Assembly (NCBI GenBank): GCA_964650405.1
Contig: CAZYTO010000182.1
Coordinates: 1-11,551, forward strand
Direction: 5' to 3'
Length of the DNA: 11,551 nt
From: CAZYTO01 sp964650405
Lineage (GTDB): Bacteria > Acidobacteriota > Thermoanaerobaculia > Gp7-AA8
Shown here one piece after another: positions 10,414 through 11,551 of this stretch; position 1 is the stretch's first letter; each line of letters starts with the position of its first letter. The notes under the pieces are model-generated. The model was given only the letters and a program-made list of their open reading frames with translations, was not told the origin of the DNA and made no database searches. A program made the translations under genes and the position numbers.

Positions 10414-11551
10414 ATGCCACACGTCAAAGAACTGCCCGAAGTCCAGCGCGTCTACCTGATCGGAATCTGCGGAACGGCGATGGCTTCGCTGGCGGGCATG
10501 CTCCAGCAGAGAGGCTACGTCGTGGGTGGATCGGATGAGCACGTCTACCCCCCAATGTCGACGTACCTGGAAAGCCTTCACATCCCGGTGCTCGAGGGCT
10601 ATACGAAACAGCACCTCGAAACGTTCCGCCCGGACCTCGTGATCATCGGAAACGCCGCCCCGCGCACCAATCCCGAGGCCGTGGCCACCCTGGAGCTGGA
10701 CCTGCCGTACACATCCATGCCCGAGGCCATCCAGCAACTCTTCATCCGCGGGAAGCACTCCATCGTCGTGACGGGAACCCACGGCAAGACGACCACGACG
10801 TCGCTCATGGCCTGGCTGCTGGAGGCCGCCGGGCGCGACCCGGGCATGGTCGTGGGCGGCATTCCGCTCAACTTCGGCCACAACTTCAAGCTGGGGGACG
10901 GCGACGACTTCGTGATCGAGGGCGACGAGTACAACACGGCCTTCTTCGACCGCGGGCCGAAGTTCCTCCACTACGGCGCGAACACGCTCATCGTCAACAA
11001 CATCGAGTTCGATCACGCCGACATCTACGAGAACCTCGAGGCGATCATCGACGCCTTCCGGAAGGCGGTGGTGCAGGTCGCGCCGGGCGACGTGGTCATC
11101 GCCAACGGCGACGACGAGAACGTCCGCTTGCTGCGCCACGACGCCCGCGGGCGGTGGATCACCTTCTCCTGGAGCGAGCGTACCGCCGACATCTGCGCGG
11201 GCGACGTCGAGTTTGCGCCGGAGTACACCGAGTTCACGGCCTGGTGGGAAGGGCGGGAGTGGTCGCGTTTCCGGACGAAACTCTCGGGGCGGCACAATGT
11301 GCTCAACGCACTGGCCGACATCGCCTGCGCCAGGCTGCGCGGCCTTTCGGCGGAAGAGATCCAGAAGGGGCTGACGTCGTTCCAGGGCATCAAGCGGCGG
11401 ATGGAAGTCCGCGGCTCGGAGCGGGGCATCACGGTCATCGACGACTTCGCGCACCACCCGACGGCCATCGCCACGACGCTCCACGGCGCGCGAGCCCGCT
11501 ACCCCGGCCGCCGCATCTGGGCGCTCTTCGAGCCACGCTCCATCTCCTCGG
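10414..11551 (+). CDS. mpl: UDP-N-acetylmuramate:L-Ala-gamma-D-Glu-meso-DAP ligase Mpl (5' part, cut by window end)
   Basis: Mpl is a Mur-ligase paralogue that joins recycled murein tripeptide to UDP-MurNAc in the cytoplasm. The 379 codons present show the Mpl version of the motifs. These are LIGICGTAMASLAGML (15-30), GSDEHVYPPMSTYLE (39-53), the P-loop GTHGKTTTT (121-129), EGDEYNTAFFDRGPKFLHYG (169-188), NNIEFDHADIYENL (195-208), GRHNVLNALA (292-301), KRRMEVRG (327-334), DDFAHHPTAI (343-352) and the start of LFEPRS (371-376). VYPPMST and EFDHADIY distinguish it from MurC. ATG 10414 has GAGG at 10402-10405, 8 nt upstream, and places the nucleotide-binding motif at the expected N-terminal position. 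The C-terminal part of domain 3 lies beyond the edge. It is divergent from the DUF1573 gene; the presence of Mpl implies meso-DAP-type murein recycling. Confidence 0.96.
   Translation, partial: MPHVKELPEVQRVYLIGICGTAMASLAGMLQQRGYVVGGSDEHVYPPMSTYLESLHIPVLEGYTKQHLETFRPDLVIIGNAAPRTNPEAVATLELDLPYTSMPEAIQQLFIRGKHSIVVTGTHGKTTTTSLMAWLLEAAGRDPGMVVGGIPLNFGHNFKLGDGDDFVIEGDEYNTAFFDRGPKFLHYGANTLIVNNIEFDHADIYENLEAIIDAFRKAVVQVAPGDVVIANGDDENVRLLRHDARGRWITFSWSERTADICAGDVEFAPEYTEFTAWWEGREWSRFRTKLSGRHNVLNALADIACARLRGLSAEEIQKGLTSFQGIKRRMEVRGSERGITVIDDFAHHPTAIATTLHGARARYPGRRIWALFEPRSISS

Noticed and set aside
10165..11484. 439-codon minus-strand frame opposite mpl
   Set aside because: Very long, but it is antisense to the unmistakable Mpl motifs and is explained by GC-rich codon use.

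Overview
The window is GC-rich bacterial chromosome, densely packed with genes on both strands. The gene set includes Mpl (murein tripeptide recycling), three predicted signal-bearing exported proteins of which two look like lipoproteins, and DUF1573, DUF899 and DUF2182 families. Together with the base composition it points to a free-living Gram-negative-type bacterium. An Acidobacteriota-like soil lineage is my best guess, but this rests on gene content alone and is not secure. I see no rRNA, tRNA, CRISPR array, integrase or transposase.

Layout, left to right. A VanX/DdpX-like D-Ala-D-Ala dipeptidase lipoprotein (79-858, minus) diverges across only 21 bp from an LLM-class flavin-dependent oxidoreductase (880-2067), which is followed after 12 bp by an L-asparaginase II family enzyme (2080-3150). 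An AT-rich stretch then carries a near-consensus sigma-70 promoter overlapped by nested inverted repeats. It drives a compact three-gene operon: a small four-helix membrane protein, a 66-residue XRE-type regulator and an SRPBCC protein (3315-4366). A secreted serine hydrolase of beta-lactamase/PBP fold follows (4492-5382).

The centre is a divergent module. An ArsR-type repressor and an AHSA1/SRPBCC protein (5398-6164, minus) face a DUF899 thioredoxin-fold protein and a DUF2182 methionine-rich membrane protein (6204-7614, plus). A single inverted repeat with perfect 9-bp arms lies between them. Next come a short secreted protein and an overlapping 57-residue zinc-ribbon ORF (7756-8279), then an O-methyltransferase (8295-8936). 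A DUF1573 exported protein on the minus strand (9044-10189) ends in a strong rho-independent terminator. Divergent from it is mpl, cut by the right edge (10414 onward).

Two themes join the genes. First, several are cell-envelope or murein functions (dipeptidase, serine hydrolase, Mpl), although they do not form one operon. Second, many start codons have a TANNNT box 6-9 nt upstream and no Shine-Dalgarno, suggesting leaderless transcripts, while others (3315, 3923, 10189, 10414) have clear ribosome binding sites. The most interesting items are the operator-centred ArsR/AHSA1//DUF899/DUF2182 module, the membrane protein-XRE-SRPBCC operon with its palindromic promoter, the asparaginase with a Glu at the position of a family zinc-ligand lysine, and the zinc-ribbon ORF coupled to an apparently truncated secreted protein.
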